A DNA stretch of 64,000 nucleotides from Symsagittifera roscoffensis (GCF_963678635.1 NC_087065.1:69258956-69322955), one strand, 5' to 3'; counted from the first letter of the stretch, positions 44,713 through 57,779 are shown. Program-made: numbers and translations. Notes: generated by a model not told the origin, from the letters alone.

Positions 44713-47700
44713 GTGCGCTCGGAGAAAAACAACATCGTTTTTATTGCGACACAGGATCACCAACATCGTTCGTAAACGAAAAAACAGCCAACCTCCTGGC
44801 TACAACAGTCAAGTCAGCAGTAAGAACAAGAATGAGAGATGACGACGAAGCTAACAAAATGGTCTGCTACAATGGTTACAAAATCCCATCCCTTGGCAGA
44901 CTAACCGCCCCAATCGAATCGGGAGGTTGGAAAATCCACGCAGCGTCTTTCATTGTGGTGGACGACAGGCGAGCGAACATCTTGGGGCGAAATCCTCTCC
45001 CGCAAATTGGCATCCAGCTACACCAAGAAAGAAAACCAGCTGGTAAGTCTGTACTACAGGTTAACAGTGTCGAAAATTCAGACACACAAATTGCAACGTG
45101 GGTCAGAACCACGTACCCGGGACTGTGTACACGAATCGGACGTTCAAAAAACCATATGGTCCATACACAATTTTGATCTGAATTCAAGGCCTTACAACAA
45201 CGGGGGCGCCGAATTCCCATTCATATACAAGAGAAGGTGGAATACGAAATTAGATCATTAATCGACCAAGGCCACATCACTCGACTTGAAAAACGCAATG
45301 ACAACCAATTCATAAGCCCTATTGTGATCACTGTTAAGAAAGATGCATCCATTAAATTAGCCATGGACTCAAAACAAATAAATAAGTCGATCCATAAAAA
45401 TAAGTACCGGATTCCAAATATTGACGTTCTGTTAGACAATATAGCACAATCGGCACAGGAGGGTACAAATAAGCCAGGTACGACTTATTTCTCAACAATA
45501 GATCTACGCTACGCGTACAGTCAACTGCCATTAGACGAAACAACCCGTACGCAGTGTAACTTCAGCATAATTGGGGGAAGGCAACGGGAACATATCAGTT
45601 CCAAACTGGCTTCTACGGGCTAACGGATAAGCCTGCAGAATTTCAGAAAGCCATCGACCTAACCCTCAACAACGAGAAAGACACTTTCGCATTTCTAGAT
45701 CATATTTTAATAATATCACATGGCACAAAAGAGCAACATATTGAAAAATTGAAAAAAAAAGTTTCGAACAAATTAAATACGGAAAACATGGCTATTTCAA
45801 TCGATAAGTGTAAATTCGGTTGTAGGGAAGTAGAATGGTTGGGATTTATCATAAACGAACACGGCACCACACCTATGCATAAGAAGACGGACGCGATAAT
45901 AAATCTACCTTATCCAAAAACATTCAAACATTTGAAAAGTTTCATGGGCTCTGTTCATCATCTAAACATGTTCATTCCAAATTTTGCTCAATTATGCAAT
46001 CCCCTAAGACCACTATTGTCTACTGCAAACAAATTTAATTTCTATTGGAGTGAAGAAAACGGGAAATCATTTAAAAATATCCTAAATGCCGTAAAGAATA
46101 TTACGGAAAACAGACACTTCGTAAGTGACAGAGACACTCGCATTGTTTGTGACGCCAGCCGCGAAGGAATAGGCGCGGCCCTTGAACAAAACACACCGGA
46201 TGGTTGGGCCACCATTGCATATGCATCAAGGTTTCTGAATTCATGCGAGCAGAAATACTCGGTAAACGAACTCGAACTTTTGGCCGCAGTGTGGGCCATT
46301 GAGCACTTCAAGTATTATCTATACGGTAGACGTTTTACCTTAATAACAGACCATCAAGCACTAGTTGGTGCCTTAAAGAGTAATAGGGGCAATAAAACCT
46401 ACCAAAGTAGGTTAACTAGATGGATTGATCGACTCATTCCATTCGATTTCGATATACACCACCTGGCTGGTAGTAAAATGGGTCTTATTGACTACATCTC
46501 GCGACACCTGGTCAGAAAACCACCTCCGGCGTACTGGGACGAAAACTTCGTAGTAGCATTAATCGATGATTTCTTGAAATGCGTAGAATTCCAAGATAGC
46601 AGTAGTATTAACTCCGTTTGGAATAATGTCAAAACGATTAATTATCTAGGCATCATAAGGCTCGACCGGAACGGAAATTTCACACGTTCAATTTCGGTTC
46701 AAATACAAACTGCATTCACTCTTCGTAGTCAATTGCTTAAATCAAGTCGCTCTCTTTTTAAATCAATTTCGGTTAATCCAAATTTCAAAAAACAGTCAGC
46801 CATGAATAGACAACTGCAACAAGGCATGTCATTACCTCCTTTTCGTCGAATAACAAGAAAATCCCACAACTCAGCTCAAACTCAACTTACTTTTTCTCCC
46901 ATCAATTACGCATCTTTTAATGCACTTCTATCAAAACCACCACCGCCAGAACTAACATTCAGTGATGTAACACACCAGGTCATACTCTCGAAAGAAAGCT
47001 TTACCTTCAACAGAATTGAAAACGGAAAAGTCGATGCAATTTGCCAGACGCTGGAATTAAAACAATCGCAGGATACAGAATGCCAAACTCAAACCGGAAA
47101 CACCCAATCAACAAAACAGGACACGGAATGCCAAACAATCGCCAACATAGAAGACGAAGACACCCCAATGTTCCGGAAAAACTTACGGAAAATAATGGAC
47201 GTAAACTTTCTAGCAGCCGCTACCAAACGAGATAGAAATTTATTACCTCTCCTAACTATGGTTAAGCAGCAGAAATGGGACTCGGTCAAGAGCTGTTACG
47301 GCCCTTACTTCTATAATGTAAGACATCGCCTATCAGTCAGGGATAGTATTCTTCTCTACGACGACCGCGTCGTCATACCAAAGCAGCTAAGACCCACACT
47401 GATGGATGCATTACACCTCACACACCCAGGACAAGGGGGAATGCTAGAAGCGGCAAAACATGTGTGGTACCCGTACTTACATCGAGACATTGTGGCAACT
47501 GCCCAAAACTGCAAAAACTGCCGGGAAAAGGGTAAGAACTTTAAAGTTATTTCGGGTAAACAACACTACACAACATTGGACGCGGTGGTAGAACCGAATG
47601 AAGAAATCCAATTGGATTTTGCAGGACCCTTACCGGATGAAAACGATGAGGAAGTTTACATATTGGTGGGTGTCGATCGTTTCTCACGTTTCCCGTACGC

Positions 47701-49979
47701 AAAAGTTGTTACCAATAACAAAGCGGATACCATCATCCGTTTTATGCAAAACTACATAGTCAACCAAGGTGTACCCCGTGCAATCAGATGTGATCAAGTA
47801 CAAGGCTTCAGAGCCAAAACGTTCCTCTTGTATTGTAAAACTCACATTATAAAACTGATTTTCGCACCGGTGGACGACCATAGAGCTATAGGTATGGTCG
47901 AAAGGCTCATACGAACATTAAAATCGCGATTAGCAATTATGAAAATTGATAAATCAAATCGTCCGTTTAAATTAGCATCAGACGTGGCTGAATTAAAAAA
48001 AAACACTCCGTATTACACCTAACACATCTACAAAAGTTACACCGTTTGAATCTCACTATGGTAGAAAAGCTAATACACCCCTAAGTAATCTCAGCACGTC
48101 GCCTAAATTGTCAAATCTTTCGTGGGAAAATACGAAACTGTCATGTTTAGACAAAAAAGTACTATCAAAACCAGCGCTGTCGGCGGATACAATGTGGGAC
48201 AGAGAAGTAAACAGTGAAGATGAACTGGACCTAAAATTCAAGCAGAAGCCCACACCAGATCATCAATACGTGCCCGAACCAACTTTCAACCCGGCTCCCC
48301 GAGCACAAATCAACACGGAACAAAACGCGACCGAGACTAATCAACGCACAAACACCAACTCAGGAAAACGTCGAGCACTCAACCAACCGGATGCAGTCAC
48401 ACACACGGATGCAGTGACACTAGACAGTAGCGATGAGGAGTTCGACAGGAGACTACTCCAAAAATTCCCAATAGGTGCGCATCTACCTTTATCAAATAAA
48501 CCTTATGAAACCAGATCACTCCAGGAATCTTTTCTAAAAAAAATCTAACGACTTTGAAAATTTAAGGACACGTAACCCCATAAGACTCTTAACACGACAA
48601 GAAAAAGAAAATTTACGAAGAGCACCGTTAGTATTCCTGAAGGATCGTTTTAAAGGTCCAGCACATACAATAAATCCTAAAACAGGACTACGCCTTGAAC
48701 AAGTCGCTAGGAAAATGGGGACAATTGCCAGGAAAACTAAAAATCCGGGAACATTTGGGGCACAATTCAAAATTATTGAAAATGGCCCAATAATGAATTA
48801 CTCTCCACATACTGCGTGGATAAGGGAAGACGGAAAGCAACCTAGGGTAATTAGGCACGACGGTCTCGCATTCATACCAGATCCAAGGGTCTATGGAAAG
48901 TGTAGACCAGCGGCACTAAAGGACTTTGTCGCTTATAAACACCTACCAAGAGCTAAACCGCGTATTTTAGGAAAAAAGACACCTAACACGGGGCGCAAGG
49001 AGGAACAGCAGAACAATCGGCAACAAGTCCGAGAAAGCCACCACCAAAATCAACACAAGAGATAATACAACAGACGTTGAATCGACGAGCTCTAGGTCCA
49101 CAAAAACTGTTATTAACATTTGCATCGAAAAACCAGAAGAATGCCCGGGACAGAAGCAAACCAAACACGCAACGCCTCCCGGCAAAATCAGCACCACAGA
49201 GAACAATCAGACCCAAGAAAAAAGCAAAAGCCGACCCCGCAACGATCCAATTCGACTGTGACATATCGATTTCACTCTCATCGGATACCGAGCTCGACCA
49301 TAAAACCCCATCACCGAGTAAACAACCTGCAGCCAAAAGAATTGACCTAAAGGCCCCACCGGAAACAAACTCACCGGAAATTCGGCGATCAACAAGATCA
49401 AGAAAGAGCACTCTAGCCGGAAAATTCGGAAACGCCATCCCAATTGGGCACATCTCGACCAACACAGAAACATCAGTCACGGTAGCAACCATCGAATACC
49501 CAAATACAGAGGATATTACAACAAAGGAATCGAGAACCTCCAATCTGATTGACAAATGCGACAACAAACAAACCACGAGAAACGAAGAGGTCACGGCATA
49601 CCTATCATCATCGTTGGCAACATCCGAAGAAATAGTATGTACAGAAGTCCACATGAGTAGCGATACGCCTGAAAACGCCCGAGAAACGACCAAAACCGAT
49701 ACACCACCAAAAACCACAAGCTCGCGTTACATCCTGGACAAGCCGAAGATCACAGAGGACTCCTTCAGTAAAGACTTTGAGGACGCTATGAATTTCCTGC
49801 AATCGATCAGTCCAATTAGAGGAAATTCGATGACTTTTCAGAGAGAAAAAGAAGGAGAAACCCAGAAGTCCACAAAACAAAAGTCATCAGACGTATCTAA
49901 AATAGATAACCAACAATCGGCGGAGGCGCGACAAAGAGCTAACGACAGTTTGCAGGCGGAGGATCTAAAACAATCTTAA
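44709..49979 (+). pseudogene. pol: pol: protease, RT, RNase H, integrase and long C-terminal tail; disabled
   Basis: Protease 'FYCDTGSPTSFVNEK' (DTG at about 44750), then a TGA stop at 45174-45176 in an otherwise continuous frame. RT begins about 45220 ('YEIRSLIDQGHITRLEK', 'STIDLRYAYSQLPL'). A frameshift in a G-run near 45573 moves the frame. The catalytic box reads FLDH (45692-45703) instead of F/YxDD. RNase H has 'IVCDASREGIGAAL', Glu in 'NELELLAAVWA' and Asp in 'LITDHQALVGAL'. Integrase has an HHCC domain ('LHLTHPGQ ... CKNC', 47410-47520) and DDE residues in 'QLDFAGPL', 'IRCDQVQGF' and 'GMVERLIRTLK'. A poly-A frameshift near 47995 leads into a tail of about 650 codons to 49979, itself split by shifts near 48540 and 49000; it is basic/Ser/Thr-rich and includes 'RRSTRSRKSTLAGKFG'. 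Confidence 0.85.
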
Positions 49980-50000
49980 ATTGAAAAACTCAATTTCTCA

Positions 50001-50012
50001 AAAGGAGGGAAA
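50001..50012 (+). other. polypurine tract
   Basis: AAAGGAGGGAAA lies directly before the 3' LTR TGTTAT, as needed for plus-strand DNA priming. The same tract precedes the duplicated LTR at 55502. Confidence 0.85.
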
Positions 50013-50361
50013 TGTTATCCATGCGGATATCATAGCAAAACATCCCTTTATAAACAATGTACAATTAGGTGCTAAAACTACCAGTTGGTAATGTTTACAT
50101 ATTATAAACCTAACTGATTACATAATACACATAGAAGTCTGAGGATTAAGTAAGTATCTATCTATGCCTAACAACATATGTACTAGTTATTATGAAACGC
50201 TGTATCTCAAATGATTCGAGGTCAGCGTCAACCAGACTTAAACATAGACAGATGAATTTAAGTTGTGATCTTAATCTTTCTATTTCTTTTTTCTCAGTCA
50301 GCGCTCAGCATAGACTTTGATCAACTAACTTATACCTCACCTAACGGCTGAGGGTATAACA
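50013..50361 (+). repeat. 3' LTR
   Basis: Partner of 43101-43448, starts TGTTATCC and ends ATAACA, followed by the CTATG target-site duplication. Confidence 0.92.
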
Positions 50362-52128
50362 CTATGATTGAAAACGGTACAAAAAGTATTTTGTTCCCGA
50401 TGATAACTAATTTTGGCTTAAATTAATACAAAAAACGATTGGTTTTCATCTATATTGGAATCTTATTAATTAGGACTTATTAGAAGTATTTATGAAAAGA
50501 AACTTAAAGTTGATGGGATACGGACTCTTTTGATGGTAATGTTTTCCGAGTGATTAAACCCCCACATCAAAATTGATGGAAAACTGAATTCTCAACTGTT
50601 TTTTTTAAGTATTTTTTTGTCAAAAAAGATTTCAACCAGCATGGTATCATAGATAATATATCAGAGAAGAATAGCTATTATCAGTATATGCTGTCTGTGA
50701 GAAAAAAGGCCCGTCACAACGGAAAAAAAACATCGCAATAGTCGTGATTCGAACTTCATTGCTCACCAATCCAGAAATAACACGTCACGACTTCTGCAAT
50801 GTTCCATTCAATTGTGACTGGCCATTTTTCTCACAGCATGCATTGATATGACAATAGCTAGTACTCTCTGATAGATTCTGGATCTGCTGGAAAAAAATCT
50901 TAATTCATAAAGATTAAGGTATCAGTGAAACTTTAAGAAGGAGTTTATCAAAATTTGAGCTGGCATAAACAAACTGGAACATATGTTTCAGTCGAGCCGG
51001 ACAAAATTGATCAGATTTGAGCAAAAATATGGAAAAACTTTTGGCCAAGAAAGCCGAAACATATCGGAAGTTGAATCGAGCAAGACTGAATACATGTTGT
51101 GGGCCGAGAAAAAATTACAACTATACCAAAATTTGGTTGAAAAAATTGAGTTTTAGCAAAATCTGGTTAGTTATAGCAAAAATATTCCGAGATACTGTGG
51201 TCGAAATAGTCGAAGCAAAAGATGAGTCGAGCATGGTAAATAAACTATTGGGGTTAGGAAATCAGCAGCAGTTGAAATTAGAATTAAAACAAACCTTCGA
51301 ACAGTAGTTGGCGCTTTTACAACGCATGCATCTTTTAGCGTCGGATTTGCCACAAACTTCACAGTTCATTCTGATATCTGAGCCAGTTTAACCCAGAAAA
51401 AGAAAAACTATGAAAATGTCATTGAAATGATTGCTCTTCTAACAAAAGTACCAGACAGGTCGATAAACAAAACAAAGGAAATTTATAAATTTACATTTCG
51501 CAAATCAACTTTGATAGCTTTTATTGTTGGTTTAAATCGTGTTATTTAATAACTCGACAACTTTGAGATTTTGGAGTGATGTTTTATATATATATATATA
51601 TTTTATATTTGGTTTGAAATAAGTCGTGTTAGAAAGAAATTTTTTAAACTCACAAGCTGAATTTTATCCTGGTTTTGCCATCTAGTCAAAATATTGTTAA
51701 CTTTTTCCGAGAGTATCACAGAATTCAACCCATTCATTTGGTTTTTTAAACTTGAGTATTCTTTGCTTATTTCAAAACAAGTTGAAGCCACAGACTCAGT
51801 TGACAATTGAAGTTGAATTCTCAAAATTTCTCAAAATTTTGCAGTTGATTTCCCGGACTAAAAGTCTTTTGTTTTAGCTGCTCGGAAACTCAAAGTATAT
51901 ATTAAAACATATCCCCTATAATTTCTACTCAAAGAACCCATCTAAATAAAACATTTAGTTATTCTTCTACAGGTTTTATTTAACCTCATCTAACCTTCTT
52001 TTAGCATTGTATTTATTCTTTAAGCTTCACGTCTGTTTTGTGAATGCAACAGCTGAAGTTCTAGAGCTCGCTTAGTGTCGCAAGTTCCAATTTGCTTATA
52101 TTTTGATTGGTTCGATTTTGAACGATTA

Positions 52129-55100
52129 ATTATCTAGGCATCATAAGGCTCGACCGGAACGGAAATTTCACACGTTCAAATTCGGTTCAAATACAAACTG
52201 CATTCACTCTTCGTAGTCAATTGCTTAAATCAAGTCGCTCTCTTTTTAAATCAATTTCGGTTAATCCAAATTTCAAAAAACAGTCAGCCATGAATAGACA
52301 ACTGCAACAAGGCATGTCATTACCTCCTTTTCGTCGAATAACAAGAAAATCCCACAACTCAGCTCAAACTCAACTTACTTTTTCTCCCATCAATTACGCA
52401 TCTTTTAATGCACTTCTATCAAAACCACCACCGCCAGAACTAACATTCAGTGATGTAACACACCAGGTCATACTCTCGAAAGAAAGCTTTACCTTCAACA
52501 GAATTGAAAACGGAAAAGTCGATGCAATTTGCCAGACGCTGAAATTAAAACAATCGCAGGATACAGAATGCCAAACTCAAACCGGAAACACCCAATCAAC
52601 AAAACAGTACACGGAATGCCAAACAATCGCCAACATAGAAGACGAAGACACCCCAATGTTCCGGAAAAACTTACGGAAAATAATGGACGTAAGCTTTCTA
52701 GCAGCCGCTACCAAACGAGATAGAAATTTATCACCGCTCCTAACTATGGTTAAGCAGCAGAAATGGGACTCGGTCAAGAGCTGCTACGGCCCTTACTTCT
52801 ATAATGTAAGACATCGCCTATCAGTCAGGGATAGTATTCTTCTCTACGACGACCGCGTCGTCATACCAAAGCAGCTAAGACCCACACTGATGGATGCATT
52901 ACACCTCACACACCCAGGACAAGGGGGAATGCTAGAAGCGGCAAAACATGTGTGGTACCCGTACTTACATCGAGACATTGTGGCAACTGCCCAAAACTGC
53001 AAAAACTGCCGGGAAAAGGGTAAGAACTTTAAAGTTATTTCGGGTAAACAACACTACACAACATTGGACGCGGTGGTAGAACCGAATGAAGAAATCCAAT
53101 TGGATTTTGCAGGACCCTTACCGGATTAAAACGATGAGGAAGTTTACATATTGGTGGGTGTCGATCGTTTCTCACGTTTCCCGTACGCAAAAGTTGTTAC
53201 CAATAACAAAGCGGATACCATCATCCGTTTTATGCAAAACTACATAGTCAACCAAGGTGTACCCCGTGCAATCAGATGTGATCAAGTACAAGGCTTCAGA
53301 GCCAAAACGTTCCTCTTGTATTGTAAAACTCACATTATAAAACTGATTTTCGCACCGGTGGACGACCATAGAGCTATAGGTATGGTCGAAAGGCTCATAC
53401 GAACATTAAAATCGCGATTAGCAATTATGAAAATTGATAAATCAAATCGTCCGTTTAAATTAGCATCAGACGTGGCTGAATTAAAAAAAAACACTCCGTA
53501 TTACACCTAACACATCTACAAAAGTTACACCGTTTGAATCTCACTATGGTAGAAAAGCTAATACACCCCTAAGTAATCTCAGCACGTCGCCTAAATTGTC
53601 AAATCTTTCGTGGGAAAATACGAAACTGTCATGTTTAGACAAAAAAGTACTATCAAAACCAGCGCTGTCGGCGGATACAATGTGGGGCAGAGAAGTAAAC
53701 AGTGAAGATGAACTGGACCTAAAATTCAAGCAGAAGCCCACACCAGATCATCAATACGTGCGCGAACCAACTTTCAACCCGGCTCCCCGAGCACAAATCA
53801 ACACGGAACAAAACGCGACCGAGACTAATCAACGCACAAACACCAACTCAGGAAAACGTCGAGCACTCAACCAACCGGATGCAGTCACACACACGGATGC
53901 AGTGACACTAGACAGTAGCGATGAGGAGTTCGACAGGAGACTACTCCAAAAATTCCCAATAGGTGCGCATCTACCTTTATCAAATAAACCTTATGAAACC
54001 AGATCACTCCAGGAATCTTTTCTAAAAAAAAATCTAACGACTTTGAAAATTTAAGGACACGTAACCCCATAAGACTCTTAACACGACAAGAAAAAGAAAA
54101 TTTACGAAGAGCACCGTTAGTATTCCTGAAGGATCGTTTTAAAGGTCCAGCACATACAATAAATCCTAAAACAGGACTACGCCTTGAACAAGTCGCTAGG
54201 AAAATGGGGACAATTGCCAGGAAAACTAAAAATCCGGGAACATTTGGGGCACAATTCAAAATTATTGAAAATGGCCCAATAATGAATTACTCTCCACATA
54301 CTGCGTGGATAAGGGAAGACGGAAAGCAACCTAGGGTAATTAGGCACGACGGTCTCGCATTCATACCAGATCCAAGGGTCTATGGAAAGTGTACACCAGC
54401 GGCACTAAAGGACTTTGTCGCTTATAAACACCTACCAAGAGCTAAACCGCGTATTTTAGGAAAAAAGACACCTAACACGGGGCGCAAGGAGGAACAGCAG
54501 AACAATCGGCAACAAGTCCGAGAAAGCCACCACCAAAATCAACACAAGAGATAATACAACAGACGTTGAATCGACGAGCTCTAGGTCCACAAAAACTGTT
54601 ATTAACATTTGCATCGAAAAACCAGAAGAATGCCCGGGACAGAAGCAAACCAAACACGCAACGCCTCCCGGCAAAATCAGCACCACAGAGAACAATCAGA
54701 CCCAAGAAAAAAGCAAAAGCCGACCCCGCAACGATCCAATTTGACTGTGACATATCGATTTCACTCTCATCGGATACCGAGCTCGACCATAAAACCCCAT
54801 CACCGAGTAAACAACCTGCAGCCAAAAGAAATGATCTAAAGGCCACACCGGAAACAAACTCACCGGAAATTCGGCGATCAACAAGATCAAGAAAGAGCAC
54901 TCTAACCGGAAAATTCGGAAACGCCATCCCAATTGGGCACATCTCGACCAACACAGAAACATCAGTCACGGTAGCAACCATCGAATACCCAAATACAGAG
55001 GATATTACAACAAAGGAATCGAGCACCTCCAATCTGATTGACAAATGCGACAAAAAACAAACCACGAGAAACGAAGAGGCCACGGCATACCTATCATCAT

Positions 55101-55468
55101 CGTTGGCAACATCCGAAGAAATAGTATGTACAGAAGTCCACATGAGTAGCGATACGCCTGAAAACGCCCGAGAAACGACCAAAACCGATACACCACCAAA
55201 AACCACAAGCTCGCGTTACATCCTGGACAAGCCGAAGATCACAGAGGACTCCTTCAGTAAAGACTTTGAGGACGCTATGAATTTCCTGCAATCGATCAGC
55301 CCAATTAGAGGAAATTCGATGACTTTTCAGAGAGAAAAAGAAGGAGAAACCCAGAAGTCCACAAAACAAAAGTCATCAGACGTATCTAAAATAGATAACC
55401 AACAATCGGCGGAGGCGCGACAAAGAGCTATAGACAGTTTGCAGGCGGAGGATCTAAAACAATCTTAA
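52129..55468 (+). pseudogene. pol: duplicated pol 3' part (integrase and tail), extra stop
   Basis: Copy of 46641-49979, starting at the end of RNase H with no 5' LTR, gag, protease or RT. It arose by segmental duplication, not by transposition, because the same chromosomal flank follows its LTR. It has the poly-A frameshifts of copy 1 plus a new TAA at 53127-53129 inside the integrase core (GAT GAA became GAT TAA), and one additional A in the run near 54028. Not functional. Confidence 0.88.
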
Positions 55469-55501
55469 ATTGAAAAACTCAATTTCTCAAAAGGAGGGAA
55501 A

Positions 55502-55762
55502 TGTTATCCATGCGGATATCATAGCAAAACATCCCTTTATAAACAATGTACAATTAGGTGCTAAAACTACCAGTTGGTAATGTTTACATATTATAAACCT
55601 AACTGATTACATAATACACATAGAAGCGTCAACCAGACTTAAACATAGACAGATGAATTTAAGTTGTGATCTTAATCTTTCTATTTCTTTTTTCTCAGTC
55701 AGCGCTCAGCATAGACTTTGATCAACTAACTTATACCTCACCTAACGGCTGAGGGTATAACA
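55502..55762 (+). repeat. duplicated 3' LTR with 88 bp internal deletion
   Basis: Same ends as the LTR at 50013, but the segment from GTCTGAGGATTAAG to CGAGGTCA is missing, so ACACATAGAA joins GCGTCAACC. It is followed by CTATG and the same flank as copy 1. Confidence 0.9.
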
Positions 55763-57532
55763 CTATGATTGAAAACGGTACAAAAAGTATTTTGTTCCCG
55801 ATGATAACTAATTTTGGCTTAAATTAATACAAAAAACGATTGGTTTTCATCTATATTGGAATCTTATTAATTAGGACTTATTAGAAGTATTTATGAAAAG
55901 AAACTTAAAGTTGATGGGATACGGACTCTTTTGATGGTAATGTTTTCGGAGTGATCAAACCCCCGCATCAAAATTGATGGAAAACTGAATTCTCAATTGT
56001 TTTTTTTAAGTATTGTTTTGTCAAAAAAGATTTCAACCAGCATGGTATCATAGATAATATATCAGAGAAGAATAGCTATTATCAGTATATGCTGTCTGTG
56101 AGAAAAAAGGCCCGTCACAACGGAAAAAAACATCGCAATAGTCGTGATTCGAACTTCATTGCTCACCAATCCAGAAATAACACGTCACGACTTCTGCAAT
56201 GTTCCATTCAATTGTGACTGGCCATTTTTCTCACAGCATGCATTGGTATGACAATAGCTAGTACTCTCTGATAGATTCTGGATCTGCTGGAAAAAAATCT
56301 TAATTCATAAAGATTAAGGTATCAGTGAAACTTTAAGAAGGAGTTTATCAAAATTTGAGCTGGCATAAACAAACTGGAACATATGTTTCAGTCGAGCCGG
56401 ACAAAATTGATCAGATTTGAGCAAAAATATGGAAAAACTTTTGGCCAAGAAAGCCGAAACATATCGGAAGTTGGGTCGAGCAAGACTGAATACATGTTGT
56501 GGGCCGAGAAAAAATTACAACTATACCAAAATTTGGTTGAAAAAATTGAGTTATAGCAAAATCTGGTTAGTTATAGCAAAAATATTCCGAGATACTGTGG
56601 TCGAAATAGTCGAAGCAAAAGATGAGTCGAGCATGGTAAATAAACTATTGGGGTTAGGAAATCAGCAGCAGTTGAAATTAGAATTAAAACAAACCTTCGA
56701 ACAGTAGTTGGCGCTTTTACAACGCATGCATCTTTTAGCGTCGGATTTGCCACAAACTTCACAGTTCATTCTGATATCTGAGCCAGTTTAACCCAGAAAA
56801 AGAAAAACTATGAAAATGTCATTGAAATGATTGCTCTTCTAACAAAAGTACCAGACAGGTCGATAAACAAAACAAAGGAAATTTATAAATTTACATTTCG
56901 CAAATCAACTTTGATAGCTTTTATTGTTGGTTTAAATCGTGTTATTTAATAACTCGACAACTTTGAGATTTTGGAGTGATGTTTTATATATATATATTTT
57001 ATATTTGGTTTGAAATAAGTCGTGTTAGAAAGAAATTTTTTAAACTCACAAGCTGAATTTTATCCTGGTTTTGCCATCTAGTCAAAATATTGTTAACTTT
57101 TTCCGAGAGTATCACAGAATTCAACCCATTCATTTGGTTTTTTAAACTTGAGTATTCTTTGCTTATTTCAAAACAAGTTGAGGCCACAGACTAAGTTGAC
57201 AATTGAAGTTGAATTCTCAAAATTTCTCAAAATTTTGCAGTTGATTTCCCGGACTGAAAGTCTTTTTTTTTAGCTGCTCGGAAACTCAAAGTATATATTT
57301 AAACATATCCCTTATAATATCTACTCAAAGAACCCATCTAAATAAAACATTTAGTTATTCTTCTACAGGTTTTATTTAACCTCATCTAACCTTCTTTTAG
57401 CATTGTATTTATTCTTTAAGCTTCACGTCTGTTTTGTGAATGCAACAGCTGAAGTTCTAGAGCTCGCTTAGTGTCGCAAGTTCCAATTTGCTTATATTTT
57501 GATTGGTTCCCAAGTCGAGATTTTTCACCTAA

Positions 57533-57775
57533 CTTGAAGCAAGATTTGAGCGGTTTGAGCGTTTTTTTTTTAGACAATTACGCTCAAAACCTTGCTTCAA
57601 AATGAGCGGTTCGAGCAGTTTTTTTAACGGTTTATCTAAAAAACTGCTCAAAAATCGCGCAAGATTTGAGCGGTTTATCTAAAAAAAAACGCTCAAAAAC
57701 CGCACAAATCTTGCGCAATATTTGAGCGTTTTTTTTTAAGATTAACCGTTAAAAAACCGCTCAAACCGCTCATTG
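57533..57775. repeat. hairpin-rich GAGCGGTT array, locus 1
   Basis: Built from the words TTGAGCGGTTT, TTGAGCGTTTTTTTT and their complements in alternating orientation. Clear hairpins include GAGCAGTTTTTT with AAAAAACTGCTC, and TTGAAGCAAG with CTTGCTTCAA. A, T and GAGCG blocks occupy nearly the whole stretch. No coding sense. Repeated with a deletion at 59722-59906 by duplication III, and related to an independent piece at 61008-61105. Confidence 0.8.
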
Positions 57776-57779
57776 TGGT

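Larger units (their letters stand above)
43096..50366 (+). mobile_element. full-length Ty3-like LTR retrotransposon with TSD CTATG
   Basis: The element runs from 43101 to 50361 (7,261 bp) between direct 5 bp target-site duplications CTATG (43096-43100 and 50362-50366). It has LTRs of about 348 bp, a primer-binding site, a polypurine tract, and gag, protease, reverse transcriptase, RNase H and integrase in the Ty3/gypsy order. About seven substitutions and one indel separate the LTRs by eye (roughly 2%), so the insertion is fairly young. The coding region is broken by one in-frame stop, several frameshifts and a changed RT catalytic residue, so this copy cannot move on its own as read. Confidence 0.92.
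46633..52113. repeat. tandem duplication II, copy 1 (5,481 bp)
   Basis: Begins inside pol (AACGATTAATTATC at 46633, the tail of RNase H), covers the rest of the element including its 3' LTR and target-site duplication, and 1.75 kb of flanking DNA to GATTGGTTC at 52113. It is repeated at 52121-57509. The flank 50367-52113 is AT-rich with a TA dinucleotide run near 51585 and shows no recognisable gene. Confidence 0.92.
52121..57509. repeat. tandem duplication II, copy 2 (5,389 bp)
   Basis: Second copy of 46633-52113, joined through 7 bp of filler (52114-52120, GATTTTG). A few substitutions, an 88 bp deletion in the LTR, a shorter TA run and homopolymer changes separate it from copy 1. Confidence 0.92.

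Noticed and set aside
48983-49717. 244-residue minus-strand ORF (also at 54472-55206), hydrophobic and Cys/Val/Phe-rich
   Set aside because: It is antisense to the Ser/Thr/Lys-rich Pol tail, and the composition is what the reverse complement of such codons gives. No own regulatory signals.
48108-49979. Envelope-like third ORF of the LTR element
   Set aside because: No signal peptide, membrane span, or cysteine-rich ectodomain; frames join into the Pol C-terminal tail.
50740-50790. B-box-like GTTCGAATCA on the minus strand
   Set aside because: No A box at the right distance and only partial B-box match.
51017-51307. 96-residue ORF, repeated at 56417-56707
   Set aside because: Begins at TTG, low-complexity Lys/Leu, no conservation evidence beyond the duplication itself; differences between copies show no coding bias that I can judge.
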